From: Parabacteroides faecalis
Lineage (GTDB): Bacteria; Bacteroidota; Bacteroidia; Bacteroidales; Tannerellaceae
DNA length: 32,489 nucleotides
Assembly (NCBI RefSeq): GCF_022809355.1
Contig: NZ_JAKZMM010000047.1
Span: 1 to 32,489 of the forward strand
Reading direction: 5' to 3'
Shown here: positions 16,501-23,534 of the stretch, in pieces
Layout of the letters: each line of letters begins with the position of its first letter
How positions within the stretch are numbered: the stretch's first letter is position 1
Translations under genes and position numbers: made by a program
Notes under the pieces: model-generated
Database searches by the model: none
What the model was told of the DNA's origin: nothing
What the model saw: only the letters and a program-made list of their open reading frames with translations

Positions 16501-16910
16501 AACACAACACCTGTAACCGTATTCTTTTTCTGTTGTACAACAGCTACAACGGGAGCGACTTCTGTCATTTCCTTCCGCTTTGAAAGAAGTATCTGCCGAT
16601 CATTGATGGTATACATAACATCTGTATTCTTGAATAACTGTTCCAAGATACTTTCCACCCGTTGATCTTTCAGATTAACAGATACTTTTCTATTTACATC
16701 AATCGTTTCATCTAAATAGAAAATGATAAATTCGCTATGTTGTTCGATATAATCAAATACTTCCTTGACGGATTGATCTTGAACGGAGATCGTGAAGGTC
16801 GTTTTTTGTGAATAACTTTCTGTTGCAAAACCTGCCTCCACTCCAAGTATTAGACATAATGTACTTAGCTTCAATGCTCTAAATATTTTTGGTTTTAAAT
16901 AGATATTCAT
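13524..16910 (-). CDS. SusC/RagA TonB-dependent transporter with STN signalling domain
   Basis: This outer-membrane importer has 1128 residues. After a signal peptide (about 1-30) comes a secretin/TonB N-terminal (STN) domain (about 57-110, SVKEVFDYIEQHSEFIIFYL). A carboxypeptidase-like beta-sandwich follows (about 130-203, TVTGVVLDPTGMPVIGANI), then the SusC signature ELVVVGYGTQKKASVVGSV (209-227), the plug (to about 345) and a 22-strand barrel ending in aromatic F1128. The STN domain is the part that contacts FecR, so this transporter both imports a glycan and reports its presence to the FecR/ECF pair just upstream. A 123-base leader separates it from fecR. It carries a strong hairpin and the predicted antisense RNA described separately. 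Confidence 0.96.
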   Translation of the reverse strand: MNIYLKPKIFRALKLSTLCLILGVEAGFATESYSQKTTFTISVQDQSVKEVFDYIEQHSEFIIFYLDETIDVNRKVSVNLKDQRVESILEQLFKNTDVMYTINDRQILLSKRKEMTEVAPVVAVVQQKKNTVTGVVLDPTGMPVIGANIMVKGTTSGTITDMDGKFSLDVDKDATLVISYIGFASQEIKVGNQTKLSISLKEDSEALDELVVVGYGTQKKASVVGSVQTVKPKELKVPSSSLSNSFAGRIAGVVAVQRSGEPGADGANFWIRGVSTFAGPTSPLIFIDGVEASTGDLNALSPEVIENFSVLKDATATALYGARGANGVMLVTTRNGRENERATINVRVQNSFTAPTQVVELADGVDYMNAYNFALLTRTPDATPRFSQEKIEGTKKGLNPYVFPNVDWYDYLFRDFTTTQSANLNVSGGMKKVTYFLSASLNNDNGMLKSDPLNKFDNNINQFRVSFQGNIGAQLTNTTKVTLRINSQILNYAGTSIGTSELYNSIFWAPPTLFMPFIPARNGEDHTLFGNVEGGPMSIGGVNGYNNPYARMVSGYSDRDESTVITSFDIDQDLKFITPGLRIKGQISYKNWSTTNVVRSFTPYYYTVDSYEQNENGDYDYTYRALTKGQTALSTSTSNGGDRYLNIQASLDYARTFNEVHDVGAMIVYLQREYNVNNPGDYYATLSTRNQGFAGRVTYGYDNRYLVEANFGYNGSENFQDGHRFGFFPSVALGYNISNEKFFKPLTDVVTNLKIRGSLGLVGNSFTDPRFPYLTFVNLSGKGYTFGSNWQTSMSGALITKYGADGAKWEKGVKTNVGFDLNLFNSLNITADYFQEKRSDIFMQRRMIPAETGITGGLSPYANLGKVKNRGVDFSIDYSKSINKDLTVSAKANFTYAANKLLERDEPIYPENEKYRTEIGKPLNCYTGLVAIGYFKDEEDIANSPEQTFSSYSVGDIKYADLNGDNKIDGNDRKIIGKPTVPEIVYGFGGSIQYKNWDFSVFFQGVANTSIMMENIHPFDSNQSTLFQFIADDYWTPENPNASYPRMMVNTSTHNNYQTSTFWLKNGAFLRLKSAEIGYSYKWMRLFISGENLLTFSPFNYWDPELGSGNGMKYPNLRVGTIGLQMNF

Positions 16911-16917
16911 ATCTTTG
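16888..16917 (+). promoter_or_regulatory. Plus-strand promoter across the susC start codon
   Basis: On the plus strand TTTG (16888-16891) is followed by 18 bases and then TATCTTTG (16910-16917), an exact match to the Bacteroides -33/-7 arrangement. It overlaps the susC ATG (16908-16910) and points away from susC into its leader. It would start a transcript near 16923 that ends at the hairpin with T-run at 16964-17002. Confidence 0.6.
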
Positions 16918-16922
16918 TATTG

Positions 16923-17002
16923 ATTTTACAGTTAATACTTTTATTAGCGTAAATGTTTCTTCGGGCCGATCAATATGGGGGTATTGTTCGGCCTACTTTT
17001 TT
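16923..17002 (+). ncRNA. Predicted cis-antisense sRNA of the susC leader (DonS-like)
   Basis: An antisense RNA of about 80 nt is predicted from a consensus plus-strand promoter (16888-16917) and a Rho-independent terminator (hairpin 16964-16993, six T at 16997-17002). It is wholly complementary to the fecR-susC leader, running from just before the susC start codon towards fecR. The position, orientation and size match the cis-encoded PUL sRNAs of Bacteroides exemplified by DonS in B. fragilis, which repress their susC homologue. Base pairing would cover the susC translation initiation region or its upstream leader. The 5' end is estimated from the -7 box. It would be the only plus-strand gene in the window. 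Confidence 0.62.
16964..17002 (+). terminator. Intrinsic terminator on the plus strand (antisense to susC leader)
   Basis: The arms GGCCGATCAATA and TATTGTTCGGCC pair over 12 positions with a single internal mismatch around a six-base G-rich loop. CCTAC is then followed by TTTTTT on the plus strand. On the minus strand the same hairpin lacks a T-run, so it should not stop the fecR-susC transcript but could form in the susC leader. Confidence 0.7.
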
Positions 17003-17033
17003 GGTATTAGATTGTTCTTATTTCATAAGCATT

Positions 17034-18236
17034 TCAATTTAAAGGTTCATACTTAATAATTATTTGTTCATGATCATGTTCTACTTTAATTGGAGCCGCT
17101 TTGGATAAATTCTCCAAAACATCGTCTACTTGTTCTGTCAAATCCAATTTACCACTGCAGTTTAAAGCTCCTACTTTTTCATCACACACAATGGATACTG
17201 CATAATAGCGAGACAAACGCTTGAAAAGAACAGATAATTGTTGACCAGCAAATTGATAATACCCGTTTTTCCAAGAGATATAATCTGTGGCATCCACCTC
17301 TTTTATGGAAGTTTCTTCCGTTTGTTTATCATATTCATATAATTCGTTTGGAGCCAATACTTCTGCCGTATGTGCCTGCGACTGTACTTCCACCTTTCCA
17401 TTTACCAAGACAACCTGTTGCTGATTGTCTTCAGGATAAGCACAAACATTGAAACTGGTTCCTAATACTCGAACTGACATTTGTCCTGTCTTTACATAAA
17501 ATGGTTTGTCAGGATTCCGTGTTACCTCCAAATAAACTTCGCCATCCACATAGATTTCTCTTTTATCTCCTTTAAATAAATGTGGATATACAACTTTAGT
17601 CGATGAATTAACCCAAAGCTTTGTTCCATCTGATAAGGTTAAAAAAGAACGTTTTCCTGCCGGAACAATCAACTTATTCAATTGGACTTCATCTTCGTTC
17701 TTATGCTGGACGGATTGCTTCCGTATACTTTCTGAATTGACGCGTACTTCACCTTTTTCATCATAAGAAATTTGACTTTCCGCTTCGGATATCAATACTT
17801 TCTCCTCATTCGAGAAGACTAACTGAACTTCATCCTGTTCCTTTTCCGCCGGTAGATCTGCAATGATCGTTTGATAATCAATTTCTTTTTCCGGTAATAA
17901 ATAAGGTATTGTCAAGGCTAGAACGAGAATAGCCGCAACAGCTGCCGCCACACCATACCAGAATAACTGGAATCGTTTCTTTTGCTGATTTTCCCGTTGA
18001 ATCTTATTCCAAAGGTCCGATACTTCCGATGCCGGAAGAAGTGGACGACTTACATCTTGCCGGAAACGGTTCATGAGCATACGAGCCATCCGTATTTCTT
18101 TTGCCAACGACAAATCTGTCCGTTCCAAATCCAACCAAAAAAAACGTGTTTCTTCCGTTGGATGCAATTCGGAATGGATGAAGAAGTCATCATTCAACAA
18201 TTGTTCTGCTGTATATCCGGTATAGTTCTTATTCAT
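17034..18236 (-). CDS. FecR-family anti-sigma factor
   Basis: This inner-membrane anti-sigma regulator has 400 residues. An N-terminal cytoplasmic region (1-88) would hold the sigma factor, followed by a single membrane span at about 91-113 (LFWYGVAAAVAAILVLALTI). The periplasmic FecR domain spans about 190-290 (VPAGKRSFLTLSDGTKLWVN, GEVYLEVTRNPDKPFYVKT, VRVLGTSFNV). A C-terminal DUF4974-type domain lies at about 330-396 and would receive the signal from the STN domain of SusC. It lies 68 bases after the ECF sigma gene and 123 bases before susC, the standard order of a transport-sensing PUL operon. All expected domains are present. Confidence 0.95.
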   Translation of the reverse strand: MNKNYTGYTAEQLLNDDFFIHSELHPTEETRFFWLDLERTDLSLAKEIRMARMLMNRFRQDVSRPLLPASEVSDLWNKIQRENQQKKRFQLFWYGVAAAVAAILVLALTIPYLLPEKEIDYQTIIADLPAEKEQDEVQLVFSNEEKVLISEAESQISYDEKGEVRVNSESIRKQSVQHKNEDEVQLNKLIVPAGKRSFLTLSDGTKLWVNSSTKVVYPHLFKGDKREIYVDGEVYLEVTRNPDKPFYVKTGQMSVRVLGTSFNVCAYPEDNQQQVVLVNGKVEVQSQAHTAEVLAPNELYEYDKQTEETSIKEVDATDYISWKNGYYQFAGQQLSVLFKRLSRYYAVSIVCDEKVGALNCSGKLDLTEQVDDVLENLSKAAPIKVEHDHEQIIIKYEPLN

Positions 18237-18304
18237 TTTTTATCCTGCTTTGTCTATAAGAGTAAGAGACCGGATTTTTATACTCAACAAAAAGGAACTT
18301 TTTT

Positions 18305-18889
18305 TCAAAAATCAATAAAAAATTTTTCCAGACAAACAAAACACAGAAATAAGAACAAATCTCCGCACGCTTCGCGTATTTTTTTCAGGGAACGCTGAAT
18401 CAAGTTTTGGGCCGACTGATAATTCAAATCCATCAATCGGCATATATCTTCCATAGGTAACTCTTGGACAAAACGGTAATACATAATTTCTTTCTGACGA
18501 GGTGTCAGAACTGAAAGCATCTTTTGTACCTGATGAGTTTCATTATGCAAGGATTCGTCTTCAATAAATTGGTCTTCCACACTCATTTCTGCAAGGAAAG
18601 GAATCTCTTCTTCTATGGAATCATACTTCTGGCTACGCAGTAAACTCCTACAAATATTATGTTTCAAGGAAACCAGCAAGTAGGTTTTAACTTGACAGGA
18701 TACCTCTAAATGGCTCCGATTGGCATACAGATAGACAAATAGATCCTGAATACAGTCTTTCACCAGCTCTGTATCCAAAGTAAAGCACAGCCCATATTGA
18801 TACAGGTCTTGTACGTATTCTTCGTAAAGACTAGCATAAGCCTTATCATCACCTGCCATAAACCGATTCCACTTTTCTATAGGCTCCAT
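18305..18889 (-). CDS. ECF sigma factor of the SusC/FecR system
   Basis: This 194-residue extracytoplasmic-function sigma factor has region 2 at about 18-85 (YASLYEEYVQDLYQYGL, VKDCIQDLFVYLYANR) and region 4 at about 122-173 (LTPRQKEIMYYRFVQEL; helix-turn-helix MEDICRLMDLNYQSAQNLIQ). It should be held by the FecR protein encoded next and, when released, drive susC/susD. The last 18 residues (DLFLFLCFVCLEKFFIDF) are strikingly hydrophobic for a soluble sigma factor and may take part in membrane or FecR contact. That role is inference. A clear housekeeping promoter lies at 18924-18954. Confidence 0.93.
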   Translation of the reverse strand: MEPIEKWNRFMAGDDKAYASLYEEYVQDLYQYGLCFTLDTELVKDCIQDLFVYLYANRSHLEVSCQVKTYLLVSLKHNICRSLLRSQKYDSIEEEIPFLAEMSVEDQFIEDESLHNETHQVQKMLSVLTPRQKEIMYYRFVQELPMEDICRLMDLNYQSAQNLIQRSLKKIREACGDLFLFLCFVCLEKFFIDF

Positions 18890-18923
18890 GTTTGCATTCC
18901 TATATTCTTTGAGTATTTATTTG

Positions 18924-18954
18924 CAAAAATAGATATATTTTCCTAAAAAACAAC
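18924..18954 (-). promoter_or_regulatory. Promoter of the sigma-fecR-susCD operon
   Basis: On the minus strand GTTG (18954-18951) is followed by 19 bases and TATTTTTG (18931-18924), an exact fit to the Bacteroides -7 element. It lies 34 bases before the ECF sigma start codon. Confidence 0.6.
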
Positions 18955-19218
18955 TTAATCAACAGATTCCTGCCCTTCATATCTACTCTAATCTTACATA
19001 TCTCAAAAGAAAACAAGGGTTCACACACTCCCCTATTTCATTCATATACAAGTATTTGCCTTGAATAGTGTGAAAGATAGTAAAAAAATATTTCAGAACA
19101 GGATATGACATATCTGAAGATGACACCAGTTATTACTTTTTTCTTTCATGTTGAAATGTCAAAGAACTCACCTCTATACAATAGGAAACTCATAAAAAAC
19201 ATACGATATATTATTTGA
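18955..19218. other. Non-coding stretch without a recognised element
   Basis: This is the AT-rich part of the 537-base gap between the ECF sigma gene and the GH43-like gene. Both strands lack a plausible gene. The pair TTCACAC (19020-19026) and GTGTGAA echoes the half-sites of the 22-bp array next to it, but the spacing is long. Otherwise I see nothing here. Confidence 0.4.
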
Positions 19219-19306
19219 TTCACTAATGTGAATTAAATAAATCACCTATATGAATTAATTGAATCACAGTTATGAATTGATTAATTCACATTAGTGAATT
19301 AATTAG
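19219..19306. repeat. Four tandem 22-bp repeats, candidate operator array
   Basis: Four consecutive units of exactly 22 bases occupy 19219-19240, 19241-19262, 19263-19284 and 19285-19306. The first and last contain the perfect dyad TTCAC-N4-GTGAA. The middle two have the weaker form ATCAC-N4-ATGAA. All then continue AATTxATTxA or a close variant. Because 22 bases is two helical turns, a protein bound to each unit would lie on one face of the DNA. The array is 265 bases upstream of the ECF sigma promoter. Its first and last units are also inverted copies of each other, so 19219-19303 could fold as one long hairpin. Confidence 0.75.
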
Positions 19307-19349
19307 TTTGTTAAGAATAAATGAAGAAAAGACAGGACTAAAACAGTAA

Positions 19350-19407
19350 AAACAAAAAAGTCATGCCTTATTTCCTTCCGTATTCTGAAAGGAATAAAGC
19401 ATGACTT
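19350..19407 (-). terminator. Rho-independent terminator of the GH43-like gene
   Basis: On the minus strand the arms AAGTCATGCTTTATTCC and GGAAATAAGGCATGACTT pair with a few internal mismatches or bulges around a short loop. They are followed by TTTTTTGTTTTTA. The hairpin begins 20 bases after the stop codon. It is the cleanest terminator in the window. Confidence 0.88.
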
Positions 19408-19426
19408 CAATATGCTTTCAATGAAT

Positions 19427-20467
19427 TTATTCTGTTTCGTCGGGTAAATAGAATTCAAAATCGGCATCATGATCGCAGGTCAATGTGCCGTCTTTGAAAA
19501 CCAACTGAGCCACTTGGATAGACGAACGGCGTAAGTCGTATGGCAAAACGCCGTTTTCACCCAGAGGCGCCTCGTTATGACTGGTTCGTCCCGGATGCGT
19601 GAAATAAAAGATATAAGCCCGATGATTGGTAACAACCACATCGGCATGAGCACCACTGGGTGTATCTTCCGGTCTCGAACTTGCTTCTCCTAAAATCAAG
19701 CCTTGTTTTTCCCATTTATCCAAGTCTTTGGAACGATAGATGCGAAGACCTTTCCATTCATCCGTCAACATCCAGAAGTATCCACGGAAACGAAATACCT
19801 TAGGCCCTTCGTGAGCATCACCGTCGATAACTACCTTCGAAGCCGACCAGTCATGCAAATTCTTGCTTTCCGCCATCAAGGTATGCGATCCTGCCGCTTC
19901 ATCCTTGTACCACATACGCCAACGACCATCCGGCTTCTGATAAACCGTTGCATCGATCACCGAATTGGACGATAATTTCAACGGACCTACACATTTCCAA
20001 TCCCACAAATTACGACTGGTATAATGTACAATCTGCTTGTCTCCGCCCCAATGACTACGAACACCACGGATGTAAGCCACAAACATGTGGTATTCACCAT
20101 CCCAATAAACCACTTCAGGAGCCCAGAATGTATTATGACCTTCTTCGAATTCCAAATCTAATGTTCCCCGATACACCCAGGTTTGTCCATGATCTGTCGA
20201 TTCGGCCACACCAATTTTCGTTCCATAACAATACGCTACATCCGGCGCATCCAAGTTTGCCCGGCGCTGGGTATATAACATCCACCAGCTTTTGGCTTCC
20301 TGATTCCAAACAACTACCGGATCGGCCGCACCATCTGTTACCGGATCACGATACAAAGGAGCTGGAGCTTTATGAACTATATCTTGTGCAAACAGCGGAA
20401 AACCACATACCCATGCCAACAAGACATACAAACCGATACGCAATAAGGTAAAACTTTTCATTTTCAT
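19427..20467 (-). CDS. Secreted GH43-like five-bladed beta-propeller glycosidase
   Basis: This exported protein has 346 residues and a signal peptide (about 1-27, ending PLFA). The rest is a five-bladed propeller of the GH43/GH32-like superfamily with blade repeats such as SWWMLYTQRR, EYHMFVAYIRG, RWRMWYKDEA and YFWMLTDEW. Three acidic residues fall where a GH43-type triad is expected: D49 (GAADPVV), D172 (SVIDATVY) and E220 (DAHEGPKVF). The exact family and bond cleaved (for example arabinofuranosidase, xylosidase or galactosidase) cannot be settled by eye. It follows rsgA but is separated from it by a hairpin at 20508-20567 and ends in a strong terminator, so it may be a single-gene unit that belongs functionally to the PUL. 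Confidence 0.82.
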   Translation of the reverse strand: MKMKSFTLLRIGLYVLLAWVCGFPLFAQDIVHKAPAPLYRDPVTDGAADPVVVWNQEAKSWWMLYTQRRANLDAPDVAYCYGTKIGVAESTDHGQTWVYRGTLDLEFEEGHNTFWAPEVVYWDGEYHMFVAYIRGVRSHWGGDKQIVHYTSRNLWDWKCVGPLKLSSNSVIDATVYQKPDGRWRMWYKDEAAGSHTLMAESKNLHDWSASKVVIDGDAHEGPKVFRFRGYFWMLTDEWKGLRIYRSKDLDKWEKQGLILGEASSRPEDTPSGAHADVVVTNHRAYIFYFTHPGRTSHNEAPLGENGVLPYDLRRSSIQVAQLVFKDGTLTCDHDADFEFYLPDETE

Positions 20468-20507
20468 TGTCTATTAAAGATCCTATACTTTGATGAGGGT
20501 TATTTCT

Positions 20508-20567
20508 AAAACTCCCGAATTCCGATTTTAAAGTTCATGACTTTTGAAAACGAAACTCGGGAGTTTT
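20508..20567 (-). terminator. Hairpin after rsgA, probable terminator
   Basis: Perfect 11-base arms AAAACTCCCGA and TCGGGAGTTTT are separated by about 38 bases, which contain a smaller hairpin (AAAGT/ACTTT around TCATG). On the minus strand the 3' arm ends in GTTTTAG, a short T-run, 24 bases after the rsgA stop. The long loop makes it less certain as an intrinsic terminator. Confidence 0.5.
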
Positions 20568-20590
20568 ATAAGCTAAAGAAAGAATACAAC

Positions 20591-21523
20591 TTAATATTCT
20601 TCCCTATATTTACTTTCTTCTTTATCTTCTAAGATACTCAAATAACTTTTATAGCGCGATTCGCTAATATAATGTTCCTCGACAGCCTGTAATACCGCAC
20701 AACCCGGTTCATGACGGTGCGTACAATTGTTAAACTTACATCCGGCAGAGATCTTGAATATTTCAGGGAAATAATGCGAAATCTCCGCATCTTCCATATC
20801 AATGGTTCCAAACCCTTTGATACCCGGCGTATCAATCAGATAACCACCTTCGGGCAATGCCACCATTTCCGAAAAGGTCGTTGTATGCATGCCTTTATTG
20901 TGATACTCAGAAATATCACCCGTACGCAAACTTACGCCCGGAATCAGTTTATTGATAATTGTAGATTTACCTACACCCGAATGACCGGAAAGCAAAGTAA
21001 TCTTATCTTTCAGATCCGCTCTTAATCCATCCAATCCTTCTTCGGTCTTGGCACATAAAGTCGTACACGGATAACCGATAGTCGTATATAAATGAATCAA
21101 GCCCTGCATGTATTCCCAGTCTTCTCCTTTATACCGGTCAATCTTATTGAACACCAGTTTAACCGGGACCCGATAAGCTTCGGCTGTTGCCAGAAAACGA
21201 TCAATAAAAACAGTCGTGGTAATCGGGTAATTGACCGTTACGATCAGCATCGCCTGGTCTACATTGGCAGCAATGATATGCGCCTGTTTAGACAAATTCG
21301 ATGCACGGCGAATAATATAGTTCTTCCGTTCTTCAATCTGACAGATAAACGCCGTACCTTCACGGTTTTCTTCTATTTCAACCCGGTCACCAACAGCCAC
21401 CGGATTGGTAGTCCGAATACCTTTCAGACGGAAATTACCTTTGATCTTACTCTCAACATATCTTCCGTCTTCCGTATAAACGGTATACCAACTACCCGTA
21501 TTTTTAATTACCAAACCTTTCAT
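20591..21523 (-). CDS. rsgA: Ribosome small-subunit-dependent GTPase A
   Basis: This 310-residue circularly permuted GTPase acts in late 30S subunit maturation. After an OB-fold (about 1-65) the G motifs appear in permuted order: NKID (126-129), the P-loop GHSGVGKS (180-187) and DTPG (231-234). The C-terminal zinc site is C262, C267, H269 and C275 ([15 protein letters not shown]). The length and all motifs are normal. Its ATG shares one base with the frr stop codon (TAATG), so the two are translationally coupled. Confidence 0.97.
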   Translation of the reverse strand: MKGLVIKNTGSWYTVYTEDGRYVESKIKGNFRLKGIRTTNPVAVGDRVEIEENREGTAFICQIEERKNYIIRRASNLSKQAHIIAANVDQAMLIVTVNYPITTTVFIDRFLATAEAYRVPVKLVFNKIDRYKGEDWEYMQGLIHLYTTIGYPCTTLCAKTEEGLDGLRADLKDKITLLSGHSGVGKSTIINKLIPGVSLRTGDISEYHNKGMHTTTFSEMVALPEGGYLIDTPGIKGFGTIDMEDAEISHYFPEIFKISAGCKFNNCTHRHEPGCAVLQAVEEHYISESRYKSYLSILEDKEESKYREEY

Positions 21524-22086
21524 TAAACTGTCATTATTTCTTTTTCTTTGGCAATATACAGTTCATCTACTTTCTTGATAAACTTATCATGAACTTTCTG
21601 AACTTCTGCCTCTGCATCTTTTTCCACATCTTCAGGAACACCGTCTGTCTTGATGCTCTTCTTCAAAGCTTCAATAGCATCACGACGGGCGTTACGGATA
21701 CTGATTTTCGCCGTTTCCGTTTCCTGCTTAGATTGCTTTGCCAACTGGCGACGACGTTCTTCAGTCAATGGAGGAATACCCAAACGAATGATTTCACCAT
21801 TGTTTTCCGGAGTAATACCAACTTCAGAGTTCAAGATCGCCTTTTCGATTTCCTTGATCAAGTTCTTTTCCCACGGTGTAATGACGATTGTCTTCGCATC
21901 CGGAGTATTGATGGAAGCAACATTACTTAACGGAGCCATACTGCCATAATAAGGAACACGAATTCCATCCAGAATTTTCGGATTCGCCTTTCCTGCGCGG
22001 ATACGAGCCAACTGTTCATCCAAATAAAGGATAGCAGATTCCATTTTCTCTTCTGCTTCTTTCACAAACTTCTTTGTATCAACCAT
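21523..22086 (-). CDS. frr: Ribosome recycling factor
   Basis: This 187-residue protein, with EF-G, splits post-termination ribosomes. Typical segments are [47 protein letters not shown] and [16 protein letters not shown]. The long helical bundle ends in [15 protein letters not shown]. The frame is open to 22119, but [15 protein letters not shown] from the ATG at 22086 is the normal family start. Its own promoter lies at 22212-22244, giving a leader of about 120 bases. It overlaps rsgA by one base. Confidence 0.97.
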   Translation of the reverse strand: MVDTKKFVKEAEEKMESAILYLDEQLARIRAGKANPKILDGIRVPYYGSMAPLSNVASINTPDAKTIVITPWEKNLIKEIEKAILNSEVGITPENNGEIIRLGIPPLTEERRRQLAKQSKQETETAKISIRNARRDAIEALKKSIKTDGVPEDVEKDAEAEVQKVHDKFIKKVDELYIAKEKEIMTV

Positions 22087-22211
22087 ATCTATACCAATTT
22101 TATTCGTTTTTATTATCAAGATTAATTTTCTTCCTTGTTTTTTCTTCTGCCAACCAGCTCCGTTTTTCTTTCATCCTAAAGCCAGTTATCTTTTGATTTT
22201 TTAATTATAAA

Positions 22212-22244
22212 CAAAGGTAATGAAAAGAATTTAAACTTTGCAAG
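22212..22244 (-). promoter_or_regulatory. Promoter of frr-rsgA
   Basis: On the minus strand CTTG (22244-22241) is followed by 21 bases and TACCTTTG (22219-22212), an exact TAnnTTTG match. The remaining 22245-22322 contains only a 13-base palindrome (22280-22292, ATGTTA-G-TAACAT) of unknown meaning. Confidence 0.6.
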
Positions 22245-22322
22245 CCGCAAGTCCTTTTTTGAGGCCTGTTTATTTCAGAATGTTAGTAACATCCAACTCT
22301 TTGTCCTATAACCGAAAATCCC

Positions 22323-22349
22323 ATGCCACAAAGACTACTCTTGTGGCAT
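22323..22349 (-). terminator. Hairpin overlapping the 3' end of the MFS gene
   Basis: A perfect nine-base stem, ATGCCACAA with TTGTGGCAT, spans a nine-base loop that includes the stop codon region of the permease gene. On the minus strand it is followed by GGGATTTTC, only a weak T-run. It probably limits read-through from pyrH and the permease into frr. Confidence 0.5.
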
Positions 22350-23510
22350 ATCAGGATGTTTCTTAAAATAACCGGACAAATAAGTCAGATACAAGGCTCC
22401 TACACCCAGTATGATCAGCGATCCGGCCTGCGAATCAATCCAATCGGAAACAATTCCCATCGGCAAAACGAACAAAGCACCGCCACACAGTCCTGTAATC
22501 ATCAATCCGGATACTTCATTCTTCTTGTCAAAGAAAGCATTCAGCACTTTAGATATCAAGATGGAAAAGATATTTGCATTACCAACACCCAAAACTAGCA
22601 GTACTACATACAATTGTTCTAATGTGAAGGCAAACGACAAACCGATTAAAGCAAACAGCAATTCCAAAACGCTCCAACGAAAAAAGCGGTCCGGCGCCAT
22701 ATACTGTAAGGCAACTGCACCGATCAGGCATCCAACCGTTCTGGAAAGGAAATAGATACTACCAGCCATACTGGCATCTGCAACCGTAAAGCCCAAGCGT
22801 TCGATAAAGAGTTTGGGGGCTGTCAAATTAATTCCCACATCGATTCCTACGTGGCAGACGATACCAATCCAGACCAAACGAATCAATGGCTTACTCAATA
22901 GTTTCCCATAACTTTTCAGAGAATCACTTTCTGAATAATCATCCAGTTCTTCAATGGATGTAAATCCCAGACCAATGATAGAGACAAGGGTAATCAACAT
23001 AAAAACCGGATATAATTCACGCCATTCATTCATGGTCAGCGCAGCCCAACTGGCTATTAACGGAGCCAGGAAGGAAGCTATACCTTTGATAAATTGCCCT
23101 AAGGAAAGAGAACTTGCCAAATGTCTTTCAGACACGACATTCGACACCAATGGATTTAATGAAACTTGTAAAAGGACATTGCCAATACCCAATAACGAAA
23201 ATGAAATCAGCATCATGACAAACTCATAACGCAACAAGGGAATGAGCAAGGAAACTGTCGTAATAAACAAACTCAACAACACGGTTTTCCGTCGTCCGAT
23301 ATAGTTCATCAGAATTCCTGCCGGTATCGAAAACAACAGAAACCATAAAAAGACCATTGCCGGACACAAATTGGCCATTGTGTCCGACAATTCAAAGTCA
23401 ACTTTCACGTGATTAGCCGCAACTCCTACCAGATCCACAAATCCCATTACAAAGAAAGACAACATAACAGGGATAAGTATCAACGAGGAATGCGTCCTAT
23501 TTCTTTTCAT
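22335..23510 (-). CDS. MFS permease, FucP/GluP-like sugar transporter
   Basis: This 391-residue inner-membrane transporter has about 12 hydrophobic segments. The first half carries FFVMGFVDLVGVAANHVK, then IPAGILMNYIGRRKTVLL between helices 2 and 3, a major-facilitator loop motif. Its closest pattern is the fucose/glucose/galactose proton symporter group, so import of a monosaccharide is the best guess. It begins 24 bases after pyrH and ends in a hairpin before the frr promoter, so it sits inside an otherwise housekeeping cluster. The sugar is unknown; released rhamnose, fucose or galactose from the PUL would make sense (inference). Confidence 0.85.
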   Translation of the reverse strand: MKRNRTHSSLILIPVMLSFFVMGFVDLVGVAANHVKVDFELSDTMANLCPAMVFLWFLLFSIPAGILMNYIGRRKTVLLSLFITTVSLLIPLLRYEFVMMLISFSLLGIGNVLLQVSLNPLVSNVVSERHLASSLSLGQFIKGIASFLAPLIASWAALTMNEWRELYPVFMLITLVSIIGLGFTSIEELDDYSESDSLKSYGKLLSKPLIRLVWIGIVCHVGIDVGINLTAPKLFIERLGFTVADASMAGSIYFLSRTVGCLIGAVALQYMAPDRFFRWSVLELLFALIGLSFAFTLEQLYVVLLVLGVGNANIFSILISKVLNAFFDKKNEVSGLMITGLCGGALFVLPMGIVSDWIDSQAGSLIILGVGALYLTYLSGYFKKHPDMPQE

Positions 23511-23534
23511 AAAAACGTATCAGGAAAAGTATCT

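Noticed and set aside
19219-19306. CRISPR-like array
   Set aside because: The units are contiguous with no spacers, each is internally palindromic, and no cas genes are present.
19948-20451. Plus-strand open frame of 167 codons opposite the GH43-like gene
   Set aside because: It is low-complexity shadow sequence of the well-supported minus-strand propeller gene, with no domain and no promoter.
21523-22119. Longer frr start at 22119
   Set aside because: The added 11 residues do not belong to the family; [15 protein letters not shown] at 22086 is the standard start.
22280-22292. 13-base palindrome ATGTTA-G-TAACAT upstream of frr
   Set aside because: It is too short and single to call an operator without other copies; it is noted only as part of the promoter region.
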